Source of the DNA: Methylobacter marinus A45
GTDB lineage: Bacteria > Pseudomonadota > Gammaproteobacteria > Methylococcales > Methylomonadaceae
NCBI RefSeq assembly: GCF_000383855.1
Contig: NZ_KB912877.1
Span: forward strand, 3,146,930-3,210,929
Length of the DNA: 64,000 bases
Reading direction: 5' to 3'
The translations under genes were made by a program, and so were the position numbers. The notes under the pieces were generated by a model. It saw nothing but the letters and a program-made list of their open reading frames with translations, was not told where the DNA came from and did no database searches. Shown one piece after another: positions 18,017-26,851 of the stretch (positions within the stretch are counted from its first letter, which is position 1; each line of letters starts with the position of its first letter).

Positions 18017-19196
18017 GCGCTACTACAGGCGTTTTTTGCAAGGCCATGCGGGGAAACTGCATTTTCGCGCCCATTCCCATCATTTCTGGCCCGATGTCAG
18101 CCGCGAGGCGCAAATCGCCTGCTGGGACGACTGCGCCAGCCTGAGCGATGAAAAATGGGGCAGGATTTTTTCCGAGACGCTGCCGAAAACGCAACGCCAC
18201 ATCGCGAGAATCCTGGGCCTGAAAGATACCCGGCAAATCGCCCTGGCACCGAACACTCATGAGCTTTCCGTCCGGCTGCTGTCGCTTTTCCTGGGCCGGA
18301 CACATTTAAAGATACTTACCACAACCAGCGAATTTCATTCCTGGCGTCGGCAATTTCTCAGATTAATGGAAATTCCCGGAATTAGCATTCATCAGGTTGA
18401 TGCGGCGAATTTTCCTCGGGAGAGAGCCGCTTTCCTGGACGGCATGCGTTCAGCGCTTGCCGACAGGCACGACCTGGTTTTTCTGAGCCAGGTTTTCTTT
18501 GATTCGGGCGCGGCCTTGACTGATGCCGATATGGCGTCGCTGGTTGACGCGGCCCCTGATTCGACGCTTTTTGTCGTCGACGGCTATCACGGCTTCGCGG
18601 CCATTCCCTGTAACCTGTCCAGTCTGGAGGGGCGGCTTTTCTATCTGGGCGGCGGCTACAAATACGGTCAGGGCGGCGAGGGCATAGGCTTTATGGTCAT
18701 CCCGAAAGGCCACTGGCGGCCGGCCGACACGGGCTGGTATGCCGAGTTCGCGCAACTGTCCAGGCCGGCCGGTATGACCGTCGGTTACCCGGACGATGCC
18801 ATGGCCTTCATGGGCTCGACGCAGGACCCGAGCGGTTTTTATCGGTTTAACGCCGTCTGGGATTTGTTCGAGTCCGATGGCATCGACACGCGAAGCATTC
18901 ACGATTATGTCGTGAGGCTGCAAAAGACCTTTCTTGACCATCTGCCACAAACCTTCTGCCAGGGCTGGTCACTGACGCCGTTGTTTGATCCTGCCCTGGA
19001 CTGGCACGGGCATTTTCTGACCTACGAGGCCTGTTCCTTGGAAAGCGCCGAAAAGTGCCTGCAAATTCTGGACAGTAACGGTATCCTGATCGATCGCAGG
19101 GGAAGGCGGTTGAGGTTCGGGTTCGGGCTTTATCAGGATGAAGCCGATGTGGTTGAGCTTTGCCGGCGGCTTCGGAAATCGGCGGTCAATGGCTGA
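17997..19196 (+). CDS. kynureninase-like PLP enzyme
   Basis: 399 residues, class V aminotransferase fold. It has the cofactor-binding Asp in LFVVDGYHGFAAIP and the Schiff-base Lys region LGGGYKYGQGGEGIGFM. The N-terminal FRAHSHHFWPDVSREA resembles kynureninases. It probably hydrolyses kynurenine to anthranilate and alanine after tryptophan dioxygenase (a formamidase would be needed in between and is not seen here). Assignment to kynureninase rather than another class V enzyme rests on the overlap with kynA and these motifs. Confidence 0.75.
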   Translation: MTLSNPKRYYRRFLQGHAGKLHFRAHSHHFWPDVSREAQIACWDDCASLSDEKWGRIFSETLPKTQRHIARILGLKDTRQIALAPNTHELSVRLLSLFLGRTHLKILTTTSEFHSWRRQFLRLMEIPGISIHQVDAANFPRERAAFLDGMRSALADRHDLVFLSQVFFDSGAALTDADMASLVDAAPDSTLFVVDGYHGFAAIPCNLSSLEGRLFYLGGGYKYGQGGEGIGFMVIPKGHWRPADTGWYAEFAQLSRPAGMTVGYPDDAMAFMGSTQDPSGFYRFNAVWDLFESDGIDTRSIHDYVVRLQKTFLDHLPQTFCQGWSLTPLFDPALDWHGHFLTYEACSLESAEKCLQILDSNGILIDRRGRRLRFGFGLYQDEADVVELCRRLRKSAVNG

Positions 19197-19414
19197 TGGC
19201 GCGGCGAGCGGCATAACCCTCTGTCTGTGCGTAACGTCAGTTAATTCACGAGAACTGATTGGGTTGCAGACATGCTGAGCCATAAACTCCACGCCGAAAA
19301 AATATTGGATTGCGAGACCTGAGCCCATTGAGATGCCCTTTGCATTGACTTCGGCGGGCCATCCTGGATCGCCGCAACGACTATCCAGGACGACACTCGT
19401 ACAACCATGGACGA

Positions 19415-19879
19415 CTATTGGCCGAATGCCTTCAGCGCCGCCTCCTGCAATTCCTCCATACTCACATCCCGTATATGCGTGGCGATCGACCAGTGATGAC
19501 CATACGGATCTTCAAGATAGCCGTAGCGATCGCCCCAGAACATCTCTTCGACCGGCATCCGGATAGCGGCACCCGCTCTGACGGCCTGTTCGAAGAGCGC
19601 ATCCACGTCTTCGACCTGAAGATGAATGGCGACCGGCGAACCTTTGAGCGACTTGGGTCCGAACGAGCCGCAGTCCGGGAACTCATCGGCCAGCATGATT
19701 GCCGAATCGCCAATTCTGATGCAGGCATGGATGAGTTTGCCCTGAGGCCCCGACAGACGCATCATTTCGACGGCATTGAATGCCTGTTTGTAGAATTCAA
19801 TGGCCTCGGCGGCTCCGGCGCAAACCAAATGCGGCGTTACCGTGCGCAGCCAATCTGGGATAGGGTTTACTTGCGGCAT
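19415..19879 (-). CDS. VOC-superfamily (glyoxalase/PhnB-like) protein
   Basis: 154 residues with the paired beta-alpha-beta repeats of the VOC fold: TPHLVCAGAAEAIEFYKQAF in the first half, then VAIHLQVEDVDALFEQAV and DRYGYLEDPYGHHWSIATH in the second. It is closest to the PhnB/ glyoxalase-like group. It is the last of three genes that each follow an ECF42-type promoter, so it should belong to that regulon. The substrate is unknown. Confidence 0.83.
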   Translation of the reverse strand: MPQVNPIPDWLRTVTPHLVCAGAAEAIEFYKQAFNAVEMMRLSGPQGKLIHACIRIGDSAIMLADEFPDCGSFGPKSLKGSPVAIHLQVEDVDALFEQAVRAGAAIRMPVEEMFWGDRYGYLEDPYGHHWSIATHIRDVSMEELQEAALKAFGQ

Positions 19880-19970
19880 GTGTTTTCTCCTTCCGGTTTC
19901 AGTTTAGTTTTCAAAGTCGGGATGTTTTTAAGAACAGATTCGACTGTCTGAGTCCAGCCTTCGCCACATA

Positions 19971-19997
19971 ATCGAACGGAGAAGTGCGAATTCGACA
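19971..19997 (-). promoter_or_regulatory. ECF42-type promoter of the VOC gene
   Basis: On the minus strand TGTCGA (complement of 19992-19997), a 17-base spacer and CGAT (complement of 19971-19974). It lies about 91 bases before the VOC start. Matches the two other promoters of this locus. Confidence 0.75.
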
Positions 19998-20016
19998 GTA
20001 TTTTTAAAGCCAACAC

Positions 20017-20439
20017 TCATACGGTCCTAGCCTCAGCCTCCTCCAGCGTGCGGAAGCATTCGATTACCTCGCTGTCGCCGAAATCATCCAGCTCAAACAA
20101 CTGACGCACCTCGATCTCCGCATCAGCGCCATCTCCGACGGGATTGGGAAAGCGCAAGGTCCACTCGATCGCTTCCGCCCTCGAATTCGCCTGAATCACC
20201 GTATAGCCGGCGATCAGCTCCTTGGTTTCCGCAAACGGCCCGTCGATTACACTGCGCTTTTCTCCGGAATACTGTATGCGCCACCCGTTTGAGCTCGGCT
20301 TTAGTCCCGATCCATCGAGCAGCATGCCGGCTTCCGCCAGTTCCTCGTGGAATTTCGCCATGCTGGTTAACAGTTTCTCTCCGGGCATAACGCCGGCTTC
20401 AGAGTCTTGAGTGGCCTTGACTATAATCATGAATCGCAT
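20017..20439 (-). CDS. YCII-related (DGPF) protein 1
   Basis: 140 residues of the YCII/DGPF family, with DGPFAETKELIAGYTVIQ (the DGPF motif that names the group) and the start MRFMIIVKATQDSE. Function unknown. The family is repeatedly encoded next to ECF42 sigma factors. It is preceded by its own ECF42-type promoter. Confidence 0.88.
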   Translation of the reverse strand: MRFMIIVKATQDSEAGVMPGEKLLTSMAKFHEELAEAGMLLDGSGLKPSSNGWRIQYSGEKRSVIDGPFAETKELIAGYTVIQANSRAEAIEWTLRFPNPVGDGADAEIEVRQLFELDDFGDSEVIECFRTLEEAEARTV

Positions 20440-20508
20440 TGTTTATTCTCCTGGTGACATGGGTTTTGAACCGGGTTTCTTACGTTTTTACTGCGGTTCT
20501 GCCTATTA

Positions 20509-20535
20509 GTCGAATGAGGCGAAGCGAAATCGACA
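20509..20535 (-). promoter_or_regulatory. ECF42-type promoter of YCII gene 1
   Basis: On the minus strand TGTCGA (complement of 20530-20535), 17 bases, then CGAC (complement of 20509-20512). A further TGTCGA occurs 8 bases upstream (complement of 20541-20546 area). It lies about 70 bases before the gene start. Confidence 0.78.
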
Positions 20536-20551
20536 CGATGATCGACAATTT

Positions 20552-20944
20552 TTACGGCAGGGGCGATATATCTGCGTTATGGTGTCTTCCGGCCTCGACC
20601 ATTTCCCGGATCGGCCGGATGGGCCGAACCTCGATACTGCCCACGCGCGCCGGCGGGATCTTCGCAGCAAGCTGGATCGCTTCATTCAAATCCCTGGCCT
20701 CGATGAGATAAAACCCGGCCAGTTGCTCCTTGGTCTCGGCGAAAGGGCCATCGGTAATGGATACCTTGCCATTGCGAACCCGCACGGTAGTGGCGGTTTC
20801 GATCGGCTGTAGCGCCTCCGAGGCAATACAATGCCCGCTTTTGCGGAGCGCCACGTCGTAAGCCAGACATTCCTCATCCTTCGGACTTTCGGGCAAGGCG
20901 TGCAGTTTTTCTTCCTCGCTGTAGACCAGGCATAGATATTTCAT
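20552..20944 (-). CDS. YCII-related (DGPF) protein 2
   Basis: 130 residues, MKYLCLVYSEEEKLHALPES at the start and DGPFAETKEQLAGFYLIEA in the middle, the standard DGPF layout. ATG 20944 is supported by AAGGAGG just upstream; the frame is open 89 codons further back through the promoter and into the sigma gene's end, which is not credible. It directly follows the sigma-factor gene and carries its own ECF42-type promoter. Confidence 0.9.
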   Translation of the reverse strand: MKYLCLVYSEEEKLHALPESPKDEECLAYDVALRKSGHCIASEALQPIETATTVRVRNGKVSITDGPFAETKEQLAGFYLIEARDLNEAIQLAAKIPPARVGSIEVRPIRPIREMVEAGRHHNADISPLP

Positions 20945-20990
20945 GATTGCCTCCTTATTCATAATCGAAAAAACTTGATGACACCCTATA

Positions 20991-21017
20991 GTCGATCGGC
21001 CTGTCCCGAAATCGACA
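20991..21017 (-). promoter_or_regulatory. ECF42-type promoter of YCII gene 2
   Basis: On the minus strand TGTCGA (complement of 21012-21017), 17 bases, CGAC (complement of 20991-20994). It lies in the gap between the sigma-factor stop and the YCII start. Confidence 0.8.
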
Positions 21018-21026
21018 ATGCGCCGA

Positions 21027-22280
21027 TCAATTTTGCAGCTCGGCCAGTCGCCGCGCCAAAAAACGCCGCTCAGGTTCCTGGCGGGCAAGATTGAGGGCTT
21101 GCCGGTAAGCCGTTCTTGCCTGTTCCATCCGGCCGAGCCGGCGACACATGTCCGCTCGCGCCGAATGCGCCAGGTGATAGTCGGCAAGATCGCCGCGTGC
21201 AAGCAGGGCATCGATCAGATCAAGGCCCGCTTCCGGGCCGTCCCGCATGGCTATCGCCACCGCACGATTCAGTTCAACCACCGGCGAGGACGTTGCCTGT
21301 AACAGCAGATCGTAAAGTCCGACGATTTCCCGCCAGTCGGTTTCGCCGGTATTGGGAGCCTGCGCATGAACAGCTGCAATAGCCGACTGCAGCGTGTAGA
21401 CGCCGATGCTTTTCGATCTGAATGCCCGCATAACCAGTGTCAGGCCCTCTGCAATCTGCCCGCGGTTCCAAAGCGAGCGGTCCTGCTCGTCCAGCAGGAT
21501 CAGATCGCCTTCCGGCGATGTGCGGGCGGCGCGGCGCGAGTCATGCAGCAGCATCAGCGCCAGCAGGCCGACTGCTTCCGACTCCTCCGGCAGGAGTTCG
21601 GCCAGGAGCCTGCCGAGACGGATAGCCTCGCCCGAGAGATCATGCCGCGTCAGATCGCTGCCGGCAGAGGCCGAATAACCTTCGTTGAATACCAGATAAA
21701 TTACCCGCAGAACCGCATCCAGCCGGTCCGGCAACGCCTCGTGCGCAGGCACTTCATACGGAATGCGGGCATCGCGGATTTTCGCCTTGGCGCGCACGAT
21801 GCGCTGCGCCACTGTCGTGGGTGAAACAAGAAAGGCGCGGGCGATTTCTTCCGTCGTGAGGCCGCATACTTCGCGCAGGGTTAAAGCAATCCGGGAATCA
21901 AACGTTAAAGCCGGGTGGCTGCAAATAAAAATCAGTCTGAGATGATCATCCTCGACACCCTCATTCTGCCTCGCCGCCGCGTCGTCGACGGCTATGCCGG
22001 CCTGCTCATCAAGGCCATCCAGCGTATCGAAGCGGGCATGACGCCGCCTGTTGTCGATGGCTTTAAAACGGCCGGCCGACACCAGCCAGGCCCGGGGATT
22101 GGCCGGCACGCCGTCTTGCGGCCACTGTTCCAGCGCGGCCCGGAATGCATCGTGCAAAGCTTCTTCCGCGAGATCAAAGTCTCCCAGCAGGCGAATCAAG
22201 GTCGCCAGTACGCGCCGCGACTCGGTCCGGTAAACCGCTTCCAGGGTTTTGCTCAGGTTGGGATCGGTATTTTTGCTCAA
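21027..22280 (-). CDS. ECF42-type RNA polymerase sigma factor
   Basis: 417 residues. Sigma region 2 (about 15-85: [37 protein letters not shown]) and region 4 (about 130-170: [20 protein letters not shown] with [18 protein letters not shown]) are followed by a 240-residue helical C-terminal extension with TPR-like repeats. This architecture, plus DGPF neighbours, is that of the ECF42 group. No anti-sigma factor is adjacent, and the extension is thought to control activity in the group. No TGTCGA promoter is visible before its own start. Confidence 0.88.
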   Translation of the reverse strand: MSKNTDPNLSKTLEAVYRTESRRVLATLIRLLGDFDLAEEALHDAFRAALEQWPQDGVPANPRAWLVSAGRFKAIDNRRRHARFDTLDGLDEQAGIAVDDAAARQNEGVEDDHLRLIFICSHPALTFDSRIALTLREVCGLTTEEIARAFLVSPTTVAQRIVRAKAKIRDARIPYEVPAHEALPDRLDAVLRVIYLVFNEGYSASAGSDLTRHDLSGEAIRLGRLLAELLPEESEAVGLLALMLLHDSRRAARTSPEGDLILLDEQDRSLWNRGQIAEGLTLVMRAFRSKSIGVYTLQSAIAAVHAQAPNTGETDWREIVGLYDLLLQATSSPVVELNRAVAIAMRDGPEAGLDLIDALLARGDLADYHLAHSARADMCRRLGRMEQARTAYRQALNLARQEPERRFLARRLAELQN

Positions 22281-22557
22281 GGGTGCTACCTGGTCTTATC
22301 TTCTTTTTGGCGAGCGAACAGTCAATATAGTATCGGTTTGAGAATGGTTGTCACCCTGAAATTTGGCAGCACACCGTCATCGCTGGTGATGGCGGTGTGC
22401 TGAATTGGGCTTGCAGGTTACGACGTTTAAAGGCGGGATATTCTATTTGAGTTGCGGTACAAATCGTCACGGGCAAATCCTTGTTCGAATTCAATCTAAG
22501 CAACTGAGTTTTATATAACTCTACGGGATTTGCCTGCTTTTTTATGAAATATTCGGG

Positions 22558-24822
22558 CTAACCGCACCTGAAAATCATCAAGGTAATGTCGTCTTTAAAC
22601 GATTCGGTCTGGCAGAATTGTTTCAGCTGTTTCAGCAGAATTTCGATAATCATCTGCGGGGACTGATGCGCGTATTTAACCAGAATATCATTGACGCGTT
22701 TCAGGCCGAAAAACTCGCCATGGATGTTTTCGGCCTCGGTTAATCCGTCCGTGTACAGCAAGATCAGATCGCCTGGCGAAAGTGCCGTGGTTTTTTCCTC
22801 AAATTCGACATTTTCGCGTATTCCCATGATCAGGCCGTCGGCATCGAGCTGGCGGCATTCCGATTCGTAAAGGCTGAGCAGCAAGGGCGGCGGGTGGCCG
22901 GCATTGGCAAAGCGCAACAGGCGCTCGCGAATGTCATATTGCAGGTAAAACAAGGTCATGAAGTAGTCCGAATTATCCAGGTCCTCGTAAAGAAAGGTAT
23001 TAAGTAGGCTGAGCGTCTCGGCCGGGGTCTCCGGACCGTTGGCCCGCGTCCTGATGGCGCTGCGGGCTTCGACCATGAACAGGGCGGGGCCGATGGAATG
23101 GCCGGAAACATCGGCGATGATCATGTCCAGGCGGTCTTCATTGCGGATGAAATAGTCGAAATAGTCGCCGCCGACCTGATTGGCCGGCAGGCAAAAACCG
23201 GTGACTTCAAAATGATCCGATTTGATCGAGGCCGTCGGCAGCAGGGAGGCTTGTATCTGGCGGGCGATTTTTATTTCGCTCTGCGCGATCGCCAGCTTGA
23301 CCTGGGTCTGGCGAATCTGCAGTTCAGCGGCTTTGCGGTCCGTGATGTCGTTTATGAAACCACTGAAGATATAGGTATTACCCAGTTTCAATGGAGCAAT
23401 GCTGAGTTCGACGGGAAATTCGGAGCCGTCGCGGCGCATGGCGACGTGCTCGACCTGATGATTCAGCAAGGGGCCGGCGCCGGTCTGCAAAAAATGCTCC
23501 AGGCCCTTCTGATGCGCGCCGCGAAACCGCGGCGGGATGATCAGGTCTTTGAGCGGCTGGCCGATGGCTTCGTCTCGGGACCAGCCGAAGGATTTTTCGG
23601 CGCGCTGATTCCAGTCGGTGATGATGCCGCTCTCATCCATCAGCACGATGGCATTGATGGAGCTTTCGATGATCAGGCGCGTGCGCTTTTCGCTGTCTAT
23701 CAGGGCATCCTGAAAATGTTTCTTGGCGGTGATGTCCCTGTCGACGCCGCGCCATTTGATCAGCTTGCCATCGGCGTCGATGATCGGCAGGCCGGTCGAT
23801 TCGGTCAGCACCTCATGGCCGTCTTTATGTTGATAATGGTTGATCAAGGCGTGGAAAGGCTGGCGCATGGTGACGAAATGCAGCTGGTCGGCTTTGTCGT
23901 TGGCGGTTAGCAGTTCGGTATAGTGCTTGCCGGTTACTTCCTCGGGCTTGAAGCCGAGAATCTGGTTAACGGCCGTACTGCTGTAGATATAGTAGCCGCG
24001 GGGGTCTTGTTCCCACAGCCATTCGCCGGTGATTTCCGCCATTTGTCGAAAGCGCTCTTCGCTTTCGCTTAACGCCGATTCGGCCTCCTTGCGCAGCGTG
24101 ATGTCTTCCGCCACGGAGACGAAATGGGTAATTTCCCCCAGCCGGTTTCTAATGGCGCTGATGCTTTCATAGGCCCAGTATATGTCGCCGTTTTTCTTTT
24201 TGTTTCTGATTTCGCCGTGCCACTCGCCCGTTTTGAACAGCATTTCCCACATGGCTTGATATTGCTCCGGAGTAGTTGATCCGGATTGCAGTATTTTGGG
24301 ATTCCGGCCCAGTACCTCCTGCGATGTGTAACCGGTGAGTTCGGTGAACTTCGGGTTGATGTATTCGATGCGGCCTTCCGTGTCGGTGATGACGACGGCG
24401 CTGGCGCTCTGTTCCAGGGCCCTGTGCATCATGAACAGTTCCTTGTCGATGCGCTTTCTATCGCTGATGTCGTGAATCAGCAGGATGATGTCGGCTGCTT
24501 TGGCATCCTGCGGGCCGGGCAGGACAGACGGCGAAACCAGAGCCTGTATTCTGCTGTTGGCTTTGGTGATGATTTCGACTTCAAGGTTTTTAGCCGGATG
24601 TCCGTCGTTCAAGCCGTCCAGAACGGTTTGCCGCAGTTCCGGGATGGCTTCGGGAGCGTAGATAAGATCCAGCGGTTTATTAATCAGCTCCTGTTTGCTG
24701 TAGCCTAGAAGGGTGGCGGCCGAGAGGTTGACTTTCTTGATACGCGGCATGCCTGTCGCTTTAGAGTAGTCCAGCTCAATAATGACGAGATTGAAATTGA
24801 GGTTGTCTAGGAGTCGATGCAT
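22558..24822 (-). CDS. multi-PAS SpoIIE/PP2C-type phosphatase
   Basis: 754 residues with about four PAS/PAC units in series (for example TDTEGRIEYINPKFTELTGY, DPRGYYIYSSTAVNQILGF, DESGIITDWNQRAEKSFGWS). After a short coiled linker (IAQSEIKIARQIQASLLPT) comes a PP2C/SpoIIE domain with Asp metal ligands in IADVSGHSIGPALFM and LYTDGLTEAENIHG. No membrane helix, so it is cytoplasmic. The likely role is dephosphorylating an anti-sigma-factor antagonist (STAS) in response to redox, light or ligand signals; no partner gene is adjacent. Confidence 0.88.
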   Translation of the reverse strand: MHRLLDNLNFNLVIIELDYSKATGMPRIKKVNLSAATLLGYSKQELINKPLDLIYAPEAIPELRQTVLDGLNDGHPAKNLEVEIITKANSRIQALVSPSVLPGPQDAKAADIILLIHDISDRKRIDKELFMMHRALEQSASAVVITDTEGRIEYINPKFTELTGYTSQEVLGRNPKILQSGSTTPEQYQAMWEMLFKTGEWHGEIRNKKKNGDIYWAYESISAIRNRLGEITHFVSVAEDITLRKEAESALSESEERFRQMAEITGEWLWEQDPRGYYIYSSTAVNQILGFKPEEVTGKHYTELLTANDKADQLHFVTMRQPFHALINHYQHKDGHEVLTESTGLPIIDADGKLIKWRGVDRDITAKKHFQDALIDSEKRTRLIIESSINAIVLMDESGIITDWNQRAEKSFGWSRDEAIGQPLKDLIIPPRFRGAHQKGLEHFLQTGAGPLLNHQVEHVAMRRDGSEFPVELSIAPLKLGNTYIFSGFINDITDRKAAELQIRQTQVKLAIAQSEIKIARQIQASLLPTASIKSDHFEVTGFCLPANQVGGDYFDYFIRNEDRLDMIIADVSGHSIGPALFMVEARSAIRTRANGPETPAETLSLLNTFLYEDLDNSDYFMTLFYLQYDIRERLLRFANAGHPPPLLLSLYESECRQLDADGLIMGIRENVEFEEKTTALSPGDLILLYTDGLTEAENIHGEFFGLKRVNDILVKYAHQSPQMIIEILLKQLKQFCQTESFKDDITLMIFRCG

Positions 24823-24938
24823 TATTGTTTGTTGGGTGAGCTATAAGAAAAATGATGTTGCCAATGGCCCATAATAAAGGAACTATAACCATTTCCGTCA
24901 TGGACCTGCGTATTTTTCCACTCATGCCTGAACGGCCT

Positions 24939-25682
24939 TCATTCGCCCGGCAGGGTAAAAGGCATTTCAAAAATGTTTTTCTCCTTGGCGCCCAATAAAA
25001 AGGCATCCTGCTTGACCTCTTTGATTACCGACGGATCGCCGCAGAGAAATAACTGCCAGTGGGATAACTGTCCGATCGTGCCGAAAGCCATTTCGCTGGT
25101 GGATCTGGCGGATACATCAATATTAACGGGATTCTTGCAGTGAATAAAATGGGTGTAGCTGAAATTAGGGTATTTCGCCTGCAGCGCCATTAATTCCTGA
25201 ATCAGGTAATATTCATCGGGGCTGTGCGTTTGATGGAACAATCGGATGTCGCCCTTATGTTTGTTTTTTATCAAGGCATCGCGCAATATGCCGTACAGGG
25301 CGGCCAGCGCGATACCGGTGCCGATCAGCATGATGGGTTGGCGGTTATTGCCGGGCAGATAGAAACAGTCGCCCGACGCGGGGCTGATCCTTACTTGATC
25401 GCCGGCCTTGAGTTCCCCGTAAATCCAACTGGTCAGCGCGCCGTGCGGGGTCAGGCAGATCTGCAATTCAAGAAAATCATCCAGTCCCGGTACGCTGGAC
25501 AGGCAATAGGTGCGCCCGACGCCTTGATTATTGTAGAGCGTCAGGTATTGACCGGCATAATAGTCGTAGCCTGTTTCAGGAATACCCAAACGCAAGCGGA
25601 TTATCGTGTCGTTTAAGCGGTCCTTGGCAATCAGGCAGGTCCTGATTTTTTCAGCAGTCAGTAAAACCGCAGGCGTCTTCAT
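24939..25682 (-). CDS. FNR-like flavin/NAD(P)H oxidoreductase
   Basis: 247 residues. The FAD-binding half has RTYCLSSVPG (the RxYS-type motif) and GALTSWIYGELKAGDQVRIS. The NAD(P)-binding half has IMLIGTGIALAALYGILRD and LFLCGDPSVIKEVKQDAFLLG. No 2Fe-2S ferredoxin domain is attached, unlike oxygenase reductases of similar type, so the electron acceptor must be a separate protein. It precedes the PAS/SpoIIE gene with a 116-base gap; an operon link is uncertain. Confidence 0.82.
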   Translation of the reverse strand: MKTPAVLLTAEKIRTCLIAKDRLNDTIIRLRLGIPETGYDYYAGQYLTLYNNQGVGRTYCLSSVPGLDDFLELQICLTPHGALTSWIYGELKAGDQVRISPASGDCFYLPGNNRQPIMLIGTGIALAALYGILRDALIKNKHKGDIRLFHQTHSPDEYYLIQELMALQAKYPNFSYTHFIHCKNPVNIDVSARSTSEMAFGTIGQLSHWQLFLCGDPSVIKEVKQDAFLLGAKEKNIFEMPFTLPGE

Positions 25683-25840
25683 GATTTATTGGCCTCATTT
25701 TTAAGCATTAATTTTTTTCATGTTAGGTGTCGATTGCTTTAATTTTCATTGGCTGCGGCGTATAACCTGAAACGAACTCGAACTACAGCATGACATTTAT
25801 AGTCCCACCGACATGTGACCAAAAACGAATGAGCCGGTTC

Positions 25841-26851
25841 ATGAAAATTCTGACTGTCAATGATATACAAAGACTGATAGCGATCGTCGGTATTGAAGCA
25901 TTTTTCAACCAGCTGATGAGCGCGTTGAAGCAAGATTTTGCCCGCTGGCATGCGTTTTACAAGTCGGCGCGCCATGCCACGCATTACGCGCATGGGGTCA
26001 TCGAATTGATGCCCTGTTCGGATGACCGTTTATACACGTTCAAATATGTGAACGGCCATCCCGGCAATACCTCGGAAGGCAAGCTCAACGTTATCGCCGT
26101 CGGCCAGTTAAGCGAAGTGGTGTCGGGCTATCCGCTCATGATCTGCGAAATGACGCTGCTGACCGCCTTCCGGACGGCCGCGGCCGGTGCCCTGGCGGCA
26201 AGCTATCTGGCCCGGCCGGAGTCCGGCACGCTGGCCATTATCGGCACCGGGGCGCAGGCGGAGTTTCAGGTGCTGGGGTTTAACGGCGTGTTTCCGCTGC
26301 GGCGGATACGCTTCTTTGATGCGGATGCCGGCGCCATGCGCAAGTTTGCCGGGAATCTCTCGGCTTATCCGTTCGAGCTGATACCGTGCAGCAGTATTAA
26401 AGAGGTTGTGCGGGAGGCCGATATCATCGTCACGGCAACGGCGGCGAAGCAGCGCCAAACGCTGTTCACGCTGGATGATATCGCGTCCGGCACCCATATT
26501 CAGGCCGTGGGCGGCGATTGCCCCGGCAAAACCGAATTGGGCCACGCCTTGCTGTCGGCGTCCAAGCTGGTTGTCGAATACACGCCGCAGGCCCTGGTCG
26601 AAGGTGAAGTGCAGCAGTGCGATGCGGGCGATGTATATGCCGAGTTATGGGAACTGGTCGGGGGCCTCAAGCCGGGCCGGGAACGCGCGGAAGAGATCAC
26701 CGTGTTCGATTCGGTCGGATTTGCCCTGGAGGATTTCTCGATCCTGCGCCTGGTGTATGAATTGGCCTGCGAGCATCATCTGGGTACGGACATGCCGTTG
26801 ATTCCCGAAGTGCAGGATCCCAAGGACCTGTTTGGCCTGCTGTCGCCATAG
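25841..26851 (+). CDS. ornithine cyclodeaminase family protein
   Basis: 336 residues. The Rossmann motif GTLAIIGTGAQAEFQ lies after FRTAAAGALAASYLARPESG, and the substrate region HGVIELMPCSDDRLYTFKYVNGHP near the N-terminus is typical of true ornithine cyclodeaminases (ornithine to proline plus ammonia). Later, HIQAVGGDCPGKTEL carries the catalytic Asp. I start at ATG 25841; ATG 25829 and 25790 are in frame. It faces the arginase gene and overlaps it tail to tail by 76 bases, so together they could take arginine to proline. Confidence 0.85.
   Translation: MKILTVNDIQRLIAIVGIEAFFNQLMSALKQDFARWHAFYKSARHATHYAHGVIELMPCSDDRLYTFKYVNGHPGNTSEGKLNVIAVGQLSEVVSGYPLMICEMTLLTAFRTAAAGALAASYLARPESGTLAIIGTGAQAEFQVLGFNGVFPLRRIRFFDADAGAMRKFAGNLSAYPFELIPCSSIKEVVREADIIVTATAAKQRQTLFTLDDIASGTHIQAVGGDCPGKTELGHALLSASKLVVEYTPQALVEGEVQQCDAGDVYAELWELVGGLKPGRERAEEITVFDSVGFALEDFSILRLVYELACEHHLGTDMPLIPEVQDPKDLFGLLSP

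Noticed and set aside
20542..20548. Extra TGTCGA word upstream of the YCII-1 promoter as a second promoter
   Set aside because: No CGAC or CGAT lies 17 bases after it, so it is not counted as a promoter.
23098..23910. 270-residue frame antisense to the PAS/SpoIIE gene
   Set aside because: The minus-strand frame has clear PAS and PP2C motifs; this is a GC-skew shadow.
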